Assembly: GCA_023262195.1 (NCBI GenBank)
Contig: JALRDM010000126.1
Location: forward strand, 1-7,011
Direction: 5' to 3'
DNA: 7,011 bases
Origin: Salibacteraceae bacterium
GTDB lineage: Bacteria; Bacteroidota; Bacteroidia; Flavobacteriales_G; Salibacteraceae
In this document: positions 1-7,011 of the stretch, piece by piece
Numbering within the stretch: position 1 is the first letter of the stretch
How the letters are laid out: each line of letters opens with the position of its first letter
Made by a program: the position numbers and the translations under genes
Notes under the pieces: generated by a model
The model's database searches: none
Told to the model about the DNA's origin: nothing
Seen by the model: the letters and a program-made list of their open reading frames with translations, nothing else

Positions 1-219
1 AACACACCTTACGCTGCGCAGATGGCAGCAGCGGATTGTGCAAAAGTGGCGCACGATGCTGGTTTGCGAAAGGTAAAGGTTTTTGTGAAGGGCCCGGGAT
101 CTGGAAGGGAGAGTGCTATTCGTAGCCTTGCTAATTCAGGAATTGAAGTGAGCGAGATTATGGATGTTACACCGATGCCACACAACGGTTGCCGCCCATC
201 GAAACGTAGAAGAGTTTAA
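1..219 (+). CDS. rpsK: 30S ribosomal protein S11, 3' part only
   Basis: C-terminal part of ribosomal protein S11, which sits on the platform of the 30S subunit, binds 16S rRNA and helps form the mRNA exit region. Frame 1 is open from the first base ([15 protein letters not shown]...) and ends in TAA at 217-219, giving 72 residues of a family usually near 129. The true start lies left of the window, so the in-frame ATG at 22 is an internal methionine. Family hallmarks are visible: TPYAAQ, the [10 protein letters not shown] loop, [12 protein letters not shown] and the basic end KRRRV. It is followed after 19 bp by rpsD in the same direction, the usual alpha-operon order. Identification is very secure; nothing is odd apart from the window cut. 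Confidence 0.98.
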   Translation, partial: NTPYAAQMAAADCAKVAHDAGLRKVKVFVKGPGSGRESAIRSLANSGIEVSEIMDVTPMPHNGCRPSKRRRV

Positions 220-238
220 TTTTAGATAAGACAAGGAA

Positions 239-847
239 ATGGCAAGATACAGAGGCCCAAAATCCAAGATAGCGAGAAAGTTTCGCGACCCAATCTTTGG
301 CCCAGACAAGGCACTAGAACGTAAAAATTACGGTCCTGGGCAGCACGGTCCAAACAAACGAAGAAACAAGCAAAGTGAATACGCGATTCAGCTTCAAGAG
401 AAGCAGAAGGCAAAGTACACTTATGGTATTCTCGAGCGTCAGTTCTCTAACCTTTTTAAGGAAGCGAACAGAAGAAAGGGAATTACTGGTGAAATGCTCT
501 TGACACTTTGTGAGTCCCGATTGGATAACACAGTGTTTAGAATGGGTATTGCACCAACTCGAAGAGGTGCCCGTCAGCTTGTTGGCCACCGGCACATCAC
601 GGTGAATGGTGATGTTGTCAATATTCCTTCGTATCAGCTGCGACCTGGTGATAAAGTGGCGGTGCGCGAGAAGTCAAAGTCACTTGAGATAGTTACCAAC
701 TCTGTTGCGAATAGCAATGTGAGCAGCTATCCATGGTTGGAGTTTGATAGAAACGAATTGAATGGAACATTCATTACTGCTCCAACTCGTGAACAAATAC
801 CAGAAAATATCAGAGAGCAACTCATCGTTGAACTTTACTCGAAATAA
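239..847 (+). CDS. rpsD: 30S ribosomal protein S4
   Basis: Ribosomal protein S4, a primary 16S rRNA binder that nucleates 30S assembly; in several bacteria it also represses its own operon. The 202 residues match the family length. The N-terminal S4 domain covers about residues 1-92 ([15 protein letters not shown], the [11 protein letters not shown] segment and [15 protein letters not shown]). An S4-type RNA-binding domain follows at about 93-155 ([30 protein letters not shown]). It is a zinc-free form: the N-terminus has no cysteine cluster. The ATG at 239 gives the canonical MARY start; the leader before it is A-rich (GACAAGGAA) with no well-spaced Shine-Dalgarno. It lies 19 bp after rpsK and 101 bp before rpoA, a gap that may hold a structured RNA (861-925). 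Confidence 0.98.
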   Translation: MARYRGPKSKIARKFRDPIFGPDKALERKNYGPGQHGPNKRRNKQSEYAIQLQEKQKAKYTYGILERQFSNLFKEANRRKGITGEMLLTLCESRLDNTVFRMGIAPTRRGARQLVGHRHITVNGDVVNIPSYQLRPGDKVAVREKSKSLEIVTNSVANSNVSSYPWLEFDRNELNGTFITAPTREQIPENIREQLIVELYSK

Positions 848-860
848 TTAAACCAAATCA

Positions 861-925
861 TGGAATGAAGCAGAAATGTTTCTAAGCCCTTCTTCAAGCC
901 TAGCGAACGAAGAAACTTTATTCCA
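861..925 (+). promoter_or_regulatory. Predicted structured RNA in the rpoA leader
   Basis: The rpsD-rpoA gap contains nested complementary segments. A 10-bp outer stem pairs TGGAATGAAG (861-870) with CTTTATTCCA (916-925), with one G-U pair. It encloses a small hairpin, AGAA/TTCT (872-875 with 880-883), and a 6-bp stem, TTCTTC/GAAGAA (890-895 with 909-914), whose loop can form a short inner GC/GC pairing. The result is a three-way-junction shape ending 23 bases before the rpoA ATG. No T-tract follows, so it is not a simple terminator. A role as a translational operator, attenuator or processing site is inference only. Short A/T-rich pairings can also arise by chance. Confidence 0.4.
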
Positions 926-948
926 ATTAAAACTGAAGAATAGAAATT

Positions 949-1938
949 ATGGCAATACTAGATTTTCAACGTCCTGACAAAGTAATCATGCTCCAAGCGG
1001 ATGATTTCAAAGGTCAATTTGAATTCCGTCCTCTTGAACCAGGTTATGGCATTACAATAGGTAATGCGTTAAGGAGAATCCTTCTTTCATCCCTAGAAGG
1101 TTTTGCAATTACATCAATCAAAATAAGTGGTGTTGATCACGAATTCAGCACAGTGAAAGGAGTAATTGAGGATGTCACCGAAATCGTTTTGAATCTTAAA
1201 GAAGTGAGATTTAAGCAGCAAATAAAGGAGGAAGACTCTGAGAAAGTGCATATAAGTGTTAAGGGGCAAGAGGTTTTCAAGGCAGGCGACATTGGCAACT
1301 TCACAAGTTCTTTTCAGGTTTTAAATCCAGACCATGTGATCTGTCACATGGATAAGGGAGTAACGCTTGATATTGAAATGACTATCGGTAAGGGCAGAGG
1401 TTATGTACCATCTGAAGAGAATAAAACTTCGAACCCAGCGCTGGGAACCATTTTTTTAGATGCAGTTTTTACCCCGATAAGAAACGTTCGCTATACCATA
1501 GAGAACTATCGAGTTGAGCAGAAGACCGACTATGAAAAGCTAATTTTCGATATTGATACTGATGGTTCAATTCATCCTAAAGATGCATTGAAAGAGGCAG
1601 CTAAAATCTTAATCCATCACTTCATGTTGTTCTCAGATGAGAGAATTACGCTTGATCAAGTAGAAAAGAAGGCTGAGGAAGAGTTGGATGAAAATACCCT
1701 TCACATGCGCCAGTTACTTAAGACGAAGCTCGTAGATATGGACTTGAGCGTTAGAGCGTTGAATTGTCTAAAGGCTGCTGATGTTGAAACTTTAGGTGAG
1801 CTTGTAACATTCGAAAAGAATGACCTATTGAAGTTTAGAAATTTCGGAAAGAAGTCTCTTACAGAATTAGAAGATCTAGTTCAAGTTAAGGGCTTGAATT
1901 TCGGAATGAACGTTAAGAAATATTTGAACGAAGACTAA
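949..1938 (+). CDS. rpoA: DNA-directed RNA polymerase subunit alpha
   Basis: Alpha subunit of RNA polymerase. The N-terminal domain dimerises and scaffolds beta and beta'; the C-terminal domain contacts UP-element DNA and activators. Its 329 residues equal the usual family length. The N-terminal domain covers about 1-232, with the [21 protein letters not shown] dimerisation segment (31-51) and the [10 protein letters not shown] region (149-158). An acidic linker (about 235-250) leads to the C-terminal domain (about 255-325). The DNA-contacting residues expected from E. coli R265, N268, C269, K298 and S299 are present as R269, N272, C273, K302 and S303. The start [11 protein letters not shown] is typical of Bacteroidota; the leader (GAATAGAAATT) has no Shine-Dalgarno. 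Its stop is 21 bp before rplQ. Complete and unremarkable. Confidence 0.98.
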   Translation: MAILDFQRPDKVIMLQADDFKGQFEFRPLEPGYGITIGNALRRILLSSLEGFAITSIKISGVDHEFSTVKGVIEDVTEIVLNLKEVRFKQQIKEEDSEKVHISVKGQEVFKAGDIGNFTSSFQVLNPDHVICHMDKGVTLDIEMTIGKGRGYVPSEENKTSNPALGTIFLDAVFTPIRNVRYTIENYRVEQKTDYEKLIFDIDTDGSIHPKDALKEAAKILIHHFMLFSDERITLDQVEKKAEEELDENTLHMRQLLKTKLVDMDLSVRALNCLKAADVETLGELVTFEKNDLLKFRNFGKKSLTELEDLVQVKGLNFGMNVKKYLNED

Positions 1939-1943
1939 AAGTC

Positions 1944-1958
1944 GCTTAATAATTAAGC
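1944..1958 (+). repeat. Short inverted repeat directly before the rplQ start
   Basis: GCTTAAT (1944-1950) and ATTAAGC (1952-1958) form a perfect inverted repeat around one base, ending one base before the rplQ ATG at 1960. As RNA it would fold as a 5-bp GCUUA/UAAGC stem with a 5-base loop covering the ribosome landing site. A mild effect on rplQ translation is possible, but an A/T-rich palindrome of this size may be chance. Confidence 0.3.
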
Positions 1959-1959
1959 A

Positions 1960-2625
1960 ATGAGAAATCAGAATAAAATAAACCAGCTTGGTAGAACTGC
2001 TGCGCACCGAAATGCAATGATGTCGAATATGGCTTCATCGCTTATCGAGCACAAGCGCATAAGCACTACTGTGGCGAAGGCAAAGGCACTTCGAGGTTAT
2101 GTAGAACCTTTGATTACTAAATCGAAGACGGATACCACTCATTCAAGAAGAATGGTCTTTAGAAAGTTGCAGAATAAGCATGCAGTTTCTGAACTTTTCA
2201 GAGAGGTAGCACCCAAGGTTGCTGATCGTGCGGGTGGATACACGCGGATTATTAAGACAGGTTTCCGACAAGGTGACTCAGCTGAAATGTGCATCATTGA
2301 ACTTGTTGACTTCAATGAACTTTACACTACTGATAAGAAAGCTGCTTCTGCGAAAAAGACAAGAAGGTCTAGAAGAGGCGGTGGCGCAAAGGCTAAGTCT
2401 GAAGAAAAAGCAGTAGAGGCTACAGCAGCAACTGAAGCGGTTGAAGGAGTTAAAGAAAAGGCAGAAGCTGCTGTTAAAACTGCCGAGGAAGTTGTAGAAG
2501 ATGTTAAGGAAGCTGTTGAAGAAGTAAAAGAAGTGGTAGCTGATGCTACTGAAGATGATACTTCCGAATCAAAAAAAGAGAGCTTGGATGACGATTCTGA
2601 CGATGAAGAAAAGAAGGATGCATAA
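1960..2625 (+). CDS. rplQ: 50S ribosomal protein L17 with long C-terminal tail
   Basis: Ribosomal protein L17, a 50S protein near the polypeptide exit tunnel. Residues 1-124 are the conserved core: N-terminal [20 protein letters not shown], then [21 protein letters not shown], and [26 protein letters not shown] closing it. Family members without a tail are about 115-130 residues; this one has 221. The extra part has three zones: a basic stretch (126-146, [15 protein letters not shown]), a predicted charged helix rich in Ala, Val, Glu and Lys with seven-residue periodicity (about 149-197, e.g. VEDVKEA then VEEVKEV), and an acidic Ser/Asp/Glu end (198-221). Extended L17 tails are known in Bacteroidota; the function of this tail is unknown to me. 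Last gene of the alpha operon, followed by a terminator at 2650. Confidence 0.96.
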   Translation: MRNQNKINQLGRTAAHRNAMMSNMASSLIEHKRISTTVAKAKALRGYVEPLITKSKTDTTHSRRMVFRKLQNKHAVSELFREVAPKVADRAGGYTRIIKTGFRQGDSAEMCIIELVDFNELYTTDKKAASAKKTRRSRRGGGAKAKSEEKAVEATAATEAVEGVKEKAEAAVKTAEEVVEDVKEAVEEVKEVVADATEDDTSESKKESLDDDSDDEEKKDA

Positions 2626-2649
2626 GGAAATCCACAATTTGTGAATATC

Positions 2650-2686
2650 AAAAGGGGATAGGTTAAAAACTTATCCCCTTTTTTTT
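2650..2686 (+). terminator. Intrinsic terminator after rplQ
   Basis: GGGGATA (2654-2660) pairs perfectly with TATCCCC (2672-2678), extended by AAAA/TTTT (2650-2653 with 2679-2682), with an 11-base loop and an unbroken run of eight T (2679-2686). It starts 25 bp after the rplQ stop and marks the end of the ribosomal protein/RNA polymerase operon. carA begins only 24 bp beyond it, so carA needs a promoter overlapping this element or depends on readthrough. Confidence 0.93.
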
Positions 2687-2710
2687 GATCTAAACCCTCA
2701 ACATTGTTGC

Positions 2711-3829
2711 ATGAAATATTCTGAGAAACAAAAAGCGGTAATCCTTCTGGATGACGGAACATATTTTTTTGGTAAAGCTGCAGGAAAGATTGGTACTACA
2801 GCTGGTGAAATCGCTTTCAATACGGGCATGACCGGATATCAAGAAATATTCACTGATCCATCATATTTCGGACAAATCCTCCTAATGACTCCTTCGCATA
2901 TTGGGAATTATGGTACGCACGATGAGGAAGTTGAGTCAGATTCACTCAAAATCGCGGGGCTGGTTTGCAAGAAGTTTTCAGAAGTTTTTTCGCGAGCCAG
3001 TGCGTCTGCTTCTATTCAAGAGTATTTCGAAAATCAAGGTCTTGTCGGTATTTCAGATGTGGATACAAGGGCGCTTGTGAGGCATATCCGTGATAAAGGG
3101 GCAATGAACGCCATCATTTCAAGTGAAACTTTGGATATAGATGAGTTGAAAGCGAAACTTAAAGATGTTCCTTCAATGACTGGGTTAGAGCTATCATCTA
3201 AAGTATGTACTGACGAGGAGTATGAAGTAACAAGTGAAATCTCTGAGCGCAAGGTTGCCTTGGTTGATTTTGGTGTCAAAAAGAATATTATCCGCTGTTT
3301 AGTCGAACGTGGATGTACTGTTCGCGTCTTTTCAATGCACGCCTCAGCCAAAGACATCATGAACTGGTGTCCAGATGGTATTATGCTCAGCAATGGCCCA
3401 GGTGACCCTGCTGCAATGGGAAAGAGTGTAGATCTGATAAAAGAATTGCTAGAATTTAACGTCCCAACCTTTGGGATTTGTCTTGGGCATCAACTACTGT
3501 CCTTGGCCAATGATTTGACTACGCATAAAATGCACAATGGTCATAGAGGCGTAAATCATCCAGTAAAAAACTTGATTACTGGTAAAGGTGAAATCACCTC
3601 TCAAAACCACGGTTTTGTCGTTGAGATGGAATCAGCCAAAGCCAATGATAATATAGAGATTACACACATCCATTTAAATGACAATACGCTTGCTGGTATT
3701 AAACTCAAAAACAAGCCTGCATTTTCTGTGCAATTCCACCCAGAGTCTTCTGCTGGACCAAACGATTCGAGGTATCTCTTTGATGAATTTGTGGCATTGA
3801 TTGATGAACACGTAACACAACCCGCTTAA
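2711..3829 (+). CDS. carA: Carbamoyl-phosphate synthase small (glutaminase) subunit
   Basis: Small subunit of carbamoyl-phosphate synthase. It hydrolyses glutamine and channels ammonia to CarB, which makes carbamoyl phosphate for pyrimidines and arginine. The 372 residues fit the family (about 360-385). The N-terminal domain spans about 8-140 (LLDDGTYFFGKAAG, FNTGMTGYQEIFTDPSY, GISDVDTRALVRHIRDKGAM). The class I glutamine amidotransferase domain spans about 182-365: NGPGDP (228-233), the nucleophile Cys257 in FGICLGHQLL, and the catalytic His343/Glu345 in QFHPES. All triad residues are present. The ATG at 2711 gives the normal N-terminus. The partner carB is not in the window, as is common in this phylum. 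The stop lies 12 bp before eno, so the two are likely cotranscribed. No clear Bacteroidota promoter (TTTG/TAnnTTTG) is seen before it. Confidence 0.97.
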   Translation: MKYSEKQKAVILLDDGTYFFGKAAGKIGTTAGEIAFNTGMTGYQEIFTDPSYFGQILLMTPSHIGNYGTHDEEVESDSLKIAGLVCKKFSEVFSRASASASIQEYFENQGLVGISDVDTRALVRHIRDKGAMNAIISSETLDIDELKAKLKDVPSMTGLELSSKVCTDEEYEVTSEISERKVALVDFGVKKNIIRCLVERGCTVRVFSMHASAKDIMNWCPDGIMLSNGPGDPAAMGKSVDLIKELLEFNVPTFGICLGHQLLSLANDLTTHKMHNGHRGVNHPVKNLITGKGEITSQNHGFVVEMESAKANDNIEITHIHLNDNTLAGIKLKNKPAFSVQFHPESSAGPNDSRYLFDEFVALIDEHVTQPA

Positions 3830-5131
<1,302 letters not shown>

Positions 5132-5138
5132 CTCTGTC

Positions 5139-5169
5139 TTGTAATTCTGTTTTTGTAATCTTATTTTCG
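5139..5169 (+). promoter_or_regulatory. Candidate gltA promoter, Bacteroidota type
   Basis: In the eno-gltA gap, TTG (5139-5141) lies 20 bases before TATTTTCG (5162-5169). This resembles the Bacteroidota sigma-A pattern TTTG-N19/20-TAnnTTTG, with one mismatch in the -7 element. Transcription would begin near 5174-5178, giving a leader of about 45 bases. A/T-rich gaps often hold such near matches, so this is a weak call. Confidence 0.3.
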
Positions 5170-5173
5170 CGAG

Positions 5174-5190
5174 CGACTGAAAATCAGTCG
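5174..5190 (+). repeat. Perfect 7-bp hairpin in the gltA leader
   Basis: CGACTGA (5174-5180) and TCAGTCG (5184-5190) form a perfect inverted repeat with a 3-base AAA loop, 29 bases before the gltA ATG. There is no T-run after it, so it is not an intrinsic terminator. It would sit at or near the 5' end of a transcript from the candidate promoter at 5139-5169. It could stabilise the mRNA or be a dimeric-repressor operator; both roles are inference. Confidence 0.5.
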
Positions 5191-5219
5191 ACTTGCAACG
5201 CAGAAATAACGAATAGAAG

Positions 5220-6515
5220 ATGGCAGAAACAGCAGAAACAGCAGAATTACACTTTAACGGAGAAGTATATCAAATACCTGTAGTAAAAGGAACAGAGAAT
5301 GAAAAGGCGCTAGATATCTCAAAGCTGAGAGGGCAGTCGGGTTTGATTACTCTTGATGCAGGTTTTAAAAATACAGGGTCAACGCAAAGTGCAATCACAT
5401 TTCTTGATGGTGAAAAGGGAATCTTGAGATACCGAGGTTACACCATTGAACAATTGGCTGAAAATGCTTCATTCTTAGAAGTCGCTTACCTCATTATTTA
5501 TGGCGAGTTACCCAAGGCCGAACAATTAGAGCATTGGAGAAATGACATTACATATCACACCCTAATCCATGAGGATTTTAAGGTCCTACTTGAAGGTTTT
5601 CCATCAAACTCGCATCCGATGGGTGTGTTGTCTTCTTTGGTAACTTCTTTAACTGCATTTTATCCAGAGTCGCTTGATCCTGTAAGGTCTTCTAACGAGG
5701 TGGACATGAGCATTATTCGCCTCATGGCTAAGCTTCCAACGATCGCGGCTTGGGCTTACAAAAACGAAATTGGTCAGCCATTGATGTATCCAAAAAATGA
5801 TTTGGACTACTGTGGCAACTTCTTGAAGATGATGTTTGGAACTCCAGCTGAGAATTATGAGCCAAACCCAGTAGTGATTTCAGCATTAAATAAACTCCTT
5901 ATACTTCATGCGGAACACGAGCAAAACTGTTCGACAAGTACGGTTCGAATTGTTGGATCGTCACAAGCTAGTCTTTATGCATCGGTTTCAGCTGGAATCA
6001 ATGCACTATGGGGGCCATTGCATGGTGGTGCCAATCAAGCGGTGATTGAGATGCTTGAAGCAATCAAAGCTGATGGTGGTGATGTGAATAAGTACATGGC
6101 CAAAGCGAAAGATAAGAATGATCCTTTCAGACTTATGGGCTTCGGACACCGAGTTTATAAGAACTTTGATCCAAGAGCACGCATCATTAAGAAGGCAGCA
6201 GACGAGGTGTTATCACAATTAGGTGTAAAAGATCCAGTATTAGAAATTGCCAAGGGATTGGAAGAGGTTGCACTAAGTGATCCGTATTTCGTTGATCGGA
6301 AACTCTATCCTAATGTTGACTTCTATTCAGGTATCATTTACAGAGCTTTAGGCATACCTACCAATATGTTTACGGTTATGTTCGCTATGGGCAGACTACC
6401 AGGATGGATTGCTCAATGGAAAGAAATGCGTGAAAATGGCGAACCAATTGGAAGACCGAGACAGGTTTACACAGGTGAGAATGCGCGTGAATATGTTAGT
6501 TTAGATAAACGCTAA
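5220..6515 (+). CDS. gltA: Citrate synthase
   Basis: Condenses oxaloacetate and acetyl-CoA to citrate, the entry step of the TCA cycle. The 431 residues and an N-terminal domain of about 45 residues before the core point to the type II (E. coli-like) class. Key residues are present: His233 (LHAEHEQNCSTSTVR), His268 (WGPLHGGAN), His310 (GFGHRVYKNFDPRA), Arg319 and Asp367 (NVDFYSG), matching E. coli His229, His264, His305, Arg314 and Asp362. The C-terminus GRPRQVYTGENAREYV is also typical. The ATG at 5220 is followed by a short in-frame repeat (AET AET AE), so the first residues are low-complexity, but the following HFNGEVYQIPVVKGTEN aligns as a normal N-terminus. Separate leader signals before it and its own terminator after it suggest an independent unit, perhaps with readthrough from eno. 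Confidence 0.97.
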   Translation: MAETAETAELHFNGEVYQIPVVKGTENEKALDISKLRGQSGLITLDAGFKNTGSTQSAITFLDGEKGILRYRGYTIEQLAENASFLEVAYLIIYGELPKAEQLEHWRNDITYHTLIHEDFKVLLEGFPSNSHPMGVLSSLVTSLTAFYPESLDPVRSSNEVDMSIIRLMAKLPTIAAWAYKNEIGQPLMYPKNDLDYCGNFLKMMFGTPAENYEPNPVVISALNKLLILHAEHEQNCSTSTVRIVGSSQASLYASVSAGINALWGPLHGGANQAVIEMLEAIKADGGDVNKYMAKAKDKNDPFRLMGFGHRVYKNFDPRARIIKKAADEVLSQLGVKDPVLEIAKGLEEVALSDPYFVDRKLYPNVDFYSGIIYRALGIPTNMFTVMFAMGRLPGWIAQWKEMRENGEPIGRPRQVYTGENAREYVSLDKR

Positions 6516-6542
6516 GCTCGGTAAACCTTTAGATATAACATG

Positions 6543-6569
6543 AACCCAGCTATTACGCTGGGTTTTTTT
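6543..6569 (+). terminator. Intrinsic terminator after gltA
   Basis: AACCCAGC (6543-6550) pairs perfectly with GCTGGGTT (6557-6564) around a 6-base loop, and a run of seven T spans 6563-6569. It begins 27 bp after the gltA stop and clearly ends this transcription unit. Confidence 0.94.
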
Positions 6570-6659
6570 GTAGAATACGTTTTTGTCACAAGAAGCGATT
6601 CACGCAACTAATGGATGCTTAGTTATCTTAATTCACACCAAGACAACAATACATAGCAT

Positions 6660-6692
6660 AAAAAAACCCGAACTGGCTTTATACCGGTCGGG
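6660..6692 (-). terminator. Intrinsic terminator for the convergent minus-strand gene
   Basis: CCCG (6667-6670), a bulged A, then ACTGG (6672-6676) pair with CCGGT-CGGG (6684-6692) around a 7-base loop, with one G-U type pair. On the minus strand the stem is followed by seven T (plus-strand A at 6660-6666). It lies 23 bp past the stop of the minus-strand frame at 6716. The plus strand also has TTTT just after the stem, so weak activity in both directions is possible. Confidence 0.85.
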
Positions 6693-6715
6693 CTTTTCAA
6701 AATAGTTCATTAAGA

Positions 6716-6943
6716 CTAAATTATAGCCTTCTGTGTGAGATCTTTGAGCTTTTCGGTCTCTTCATTGGCAAGTTCGAGGTCTACCAAGAGTCTACCACTG
6801 TGCTCATCAGTAATGATCTTCTTTCTTGCAGCAATATCGAGTTGTCTTTGAGGTGGAATTTTGATAAAAGATCCACGTTGTACAAAGTGTTGGGACGAAG
6901 AAAAGGTTGGCCAACCGAGTATGCGAACTCGTGCTAATTCTTT
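6716..6943 (-). pseudogene. C-terminal fragment of a zinc-ribbon-family protein, cysteines lost, 5' part disrupted
   Basis: On the minus strand a frame is open from 6943 down to a TAG at 6716-6718 (75 residues). From about residue 25 on it resembles the C-terminal domain of the bacterial C4-type zinc-ribbon family (coiled coil plus zinc ribbon, usually about 230-260 residues): GSFIKIPPQRQLDI, then RKKIITDEHSGRLLVD. Where zinc-binding members have Cys (GCF...VCEYCGR) this one has Ser, Asp and Ser, so it would not bind zinc; I recall similar cysteine-free forms in Flavobacteria. Family similarity fades upstream of about 6876, there is no start codon, and an in-frame TGA sits at 6944-6946. The other minus frames to 7011 also contain stops and show no coiled coil. 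So the gene is broken, or joined to unrelated DNA. A minus-strand terminator lies 3' of it. The family call is from memory. Confidence 0.55.
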
Positions 6944-7011
6944 TCATGGACTCGAATTCAAAAAAGACATACTCAAAGAAACATCTCGAAAACTAACTCA
7001 TATTGAATTAA
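6852..7011 (+). other. Unidentified open frame with a CxxC motif, running off the window
   Basis: After a TGA at 6849-6851 the plus strand is open to the window end (53 codons). The part from about 6870 looks protein-like: DPRCTKCWDEEKVG with a CxxC pair (codons at 6879 and 6888), then a charged, helix-like stretch (EFKKDILKETSRKL, codons about 6954-6992). An ATG lies at 6921, but the CxxC is upstream of it, so if real the frame is either an interior gene piece or starts elsewhere. It overlaps the minus-strand fragment in the very place where that fragment loses its family similarity, which suggests a junction near 6876. I do not recognise the protein. It may equally be a chance open frame. 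Confidence 0.25.

Noticed and set aside
22..219. S11 starting at the ATG at 22
   Set aside because: The conserved S11 residues TPYAAQ lie upstream in the same frame, so this ATG is internal and the gene is cut by the window edge.
314..595. 93-codon minus-strand open frame inside rpsD
   Set aside because: Antisense to the conserved S4 coding region with no supporting signals.
2687..2710. Dedicated carA promoter just after the rplQ terminator
   Set aside because: No TTTG/TAnnTTTG pair with proper spacing could be found between the terminator and the carA start.
2322..2762. 146-codon minus-strand open frame across the rplQ tail, the terminator and the carA start
   Set aside because: It is antisense to the Glu/Ala/Lys-rich L17 tail, whose codons give Ser/Phe/Leu-rich sequence in reverse. 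It crosses a strong terminator and has no recognisable family.
3034..3393. 119-codon minus-strand open frame inside carA
   Set aside because: Antisense shadow of the conserved carA frame; composition not protein-like.
5174..5190. Terminator after eno
   Set aside because: The hairpin has no T-run and lies in the gltA leader, so it does not look like an intrinsic terminator.
6570..6659. Small gene or RNA between the two convergent terminators
   Set aside because: No open frame with a plausible start, no tRNA-like fold and no strong pairing; it looks like plain intergenic sequence.

Overview
This window is a conserved housekeeping stretch from a member of the Bacteroidota, most likely the order Flavobacteriales. 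The evidence is the gene order rpsK-rpsD-rpoA-rplQ-carA-eno-gltA, the A-rich start-site leaders with no clear Shine-Dalgarno sequence, the L17 protein with a long acidic tail, and the Bacteroidota-like enolase and citrate synthase. This assignment rests on recalled family features, not on a search.

Layout. Positions 1-2625 hold the end of the alpha operon: the C-terminal part of S11 (cut by the window's left edge), S4, the RNA polymerase alpha subunit and L17. A strong intrinsic terminator at 2650-2686 closes it. The 101-bp gap before rpoA can fold into a compact three-way-junction-like structure (861-925). Positions 2711-5131 hold carA and eno, only 12 bp apart and almost certainly cotranscribed. 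An 88-bp gap with a candidate promoter and a perfect hairpin leads to gltA (5220-6515), which ends in its own terminator (6543-6569).

Right end. The 6516-6715 intergenic stretch carries the gltA terminator and a second terminator that works on the minus strand (6660-6692). The latter belongs to a convergent minus-strand gene whose C-terminus (stop at 6716-6718) resembles the C-terminal domain of the C4-type zinc-ribbon family, with the usual cysteines replaced. Recognisable similarity stops near 6876 and the frame meets a stop at 6944-6946. From about there the plus strand holds an open, protein-like frame with a CxxC motif running off the window. I read this as a rearrangement, a gene remnant or a contig-end join.

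Together the genes cover ribosome and polymerase assembly (S11, S4, alpha, L17), the first step of pyrimidine/arginine precursor synthesis (CarA), glycolysis (enolase) and entry into the TCA cycle (citrate synthase). All complete genes look intact with their key residues. I found no defence system, CRISPR array, tRNA, insertion sequence or other clearly new system. The points most worth checking are the rpoA leader structure, the broken right-end locus and the L17 tail.
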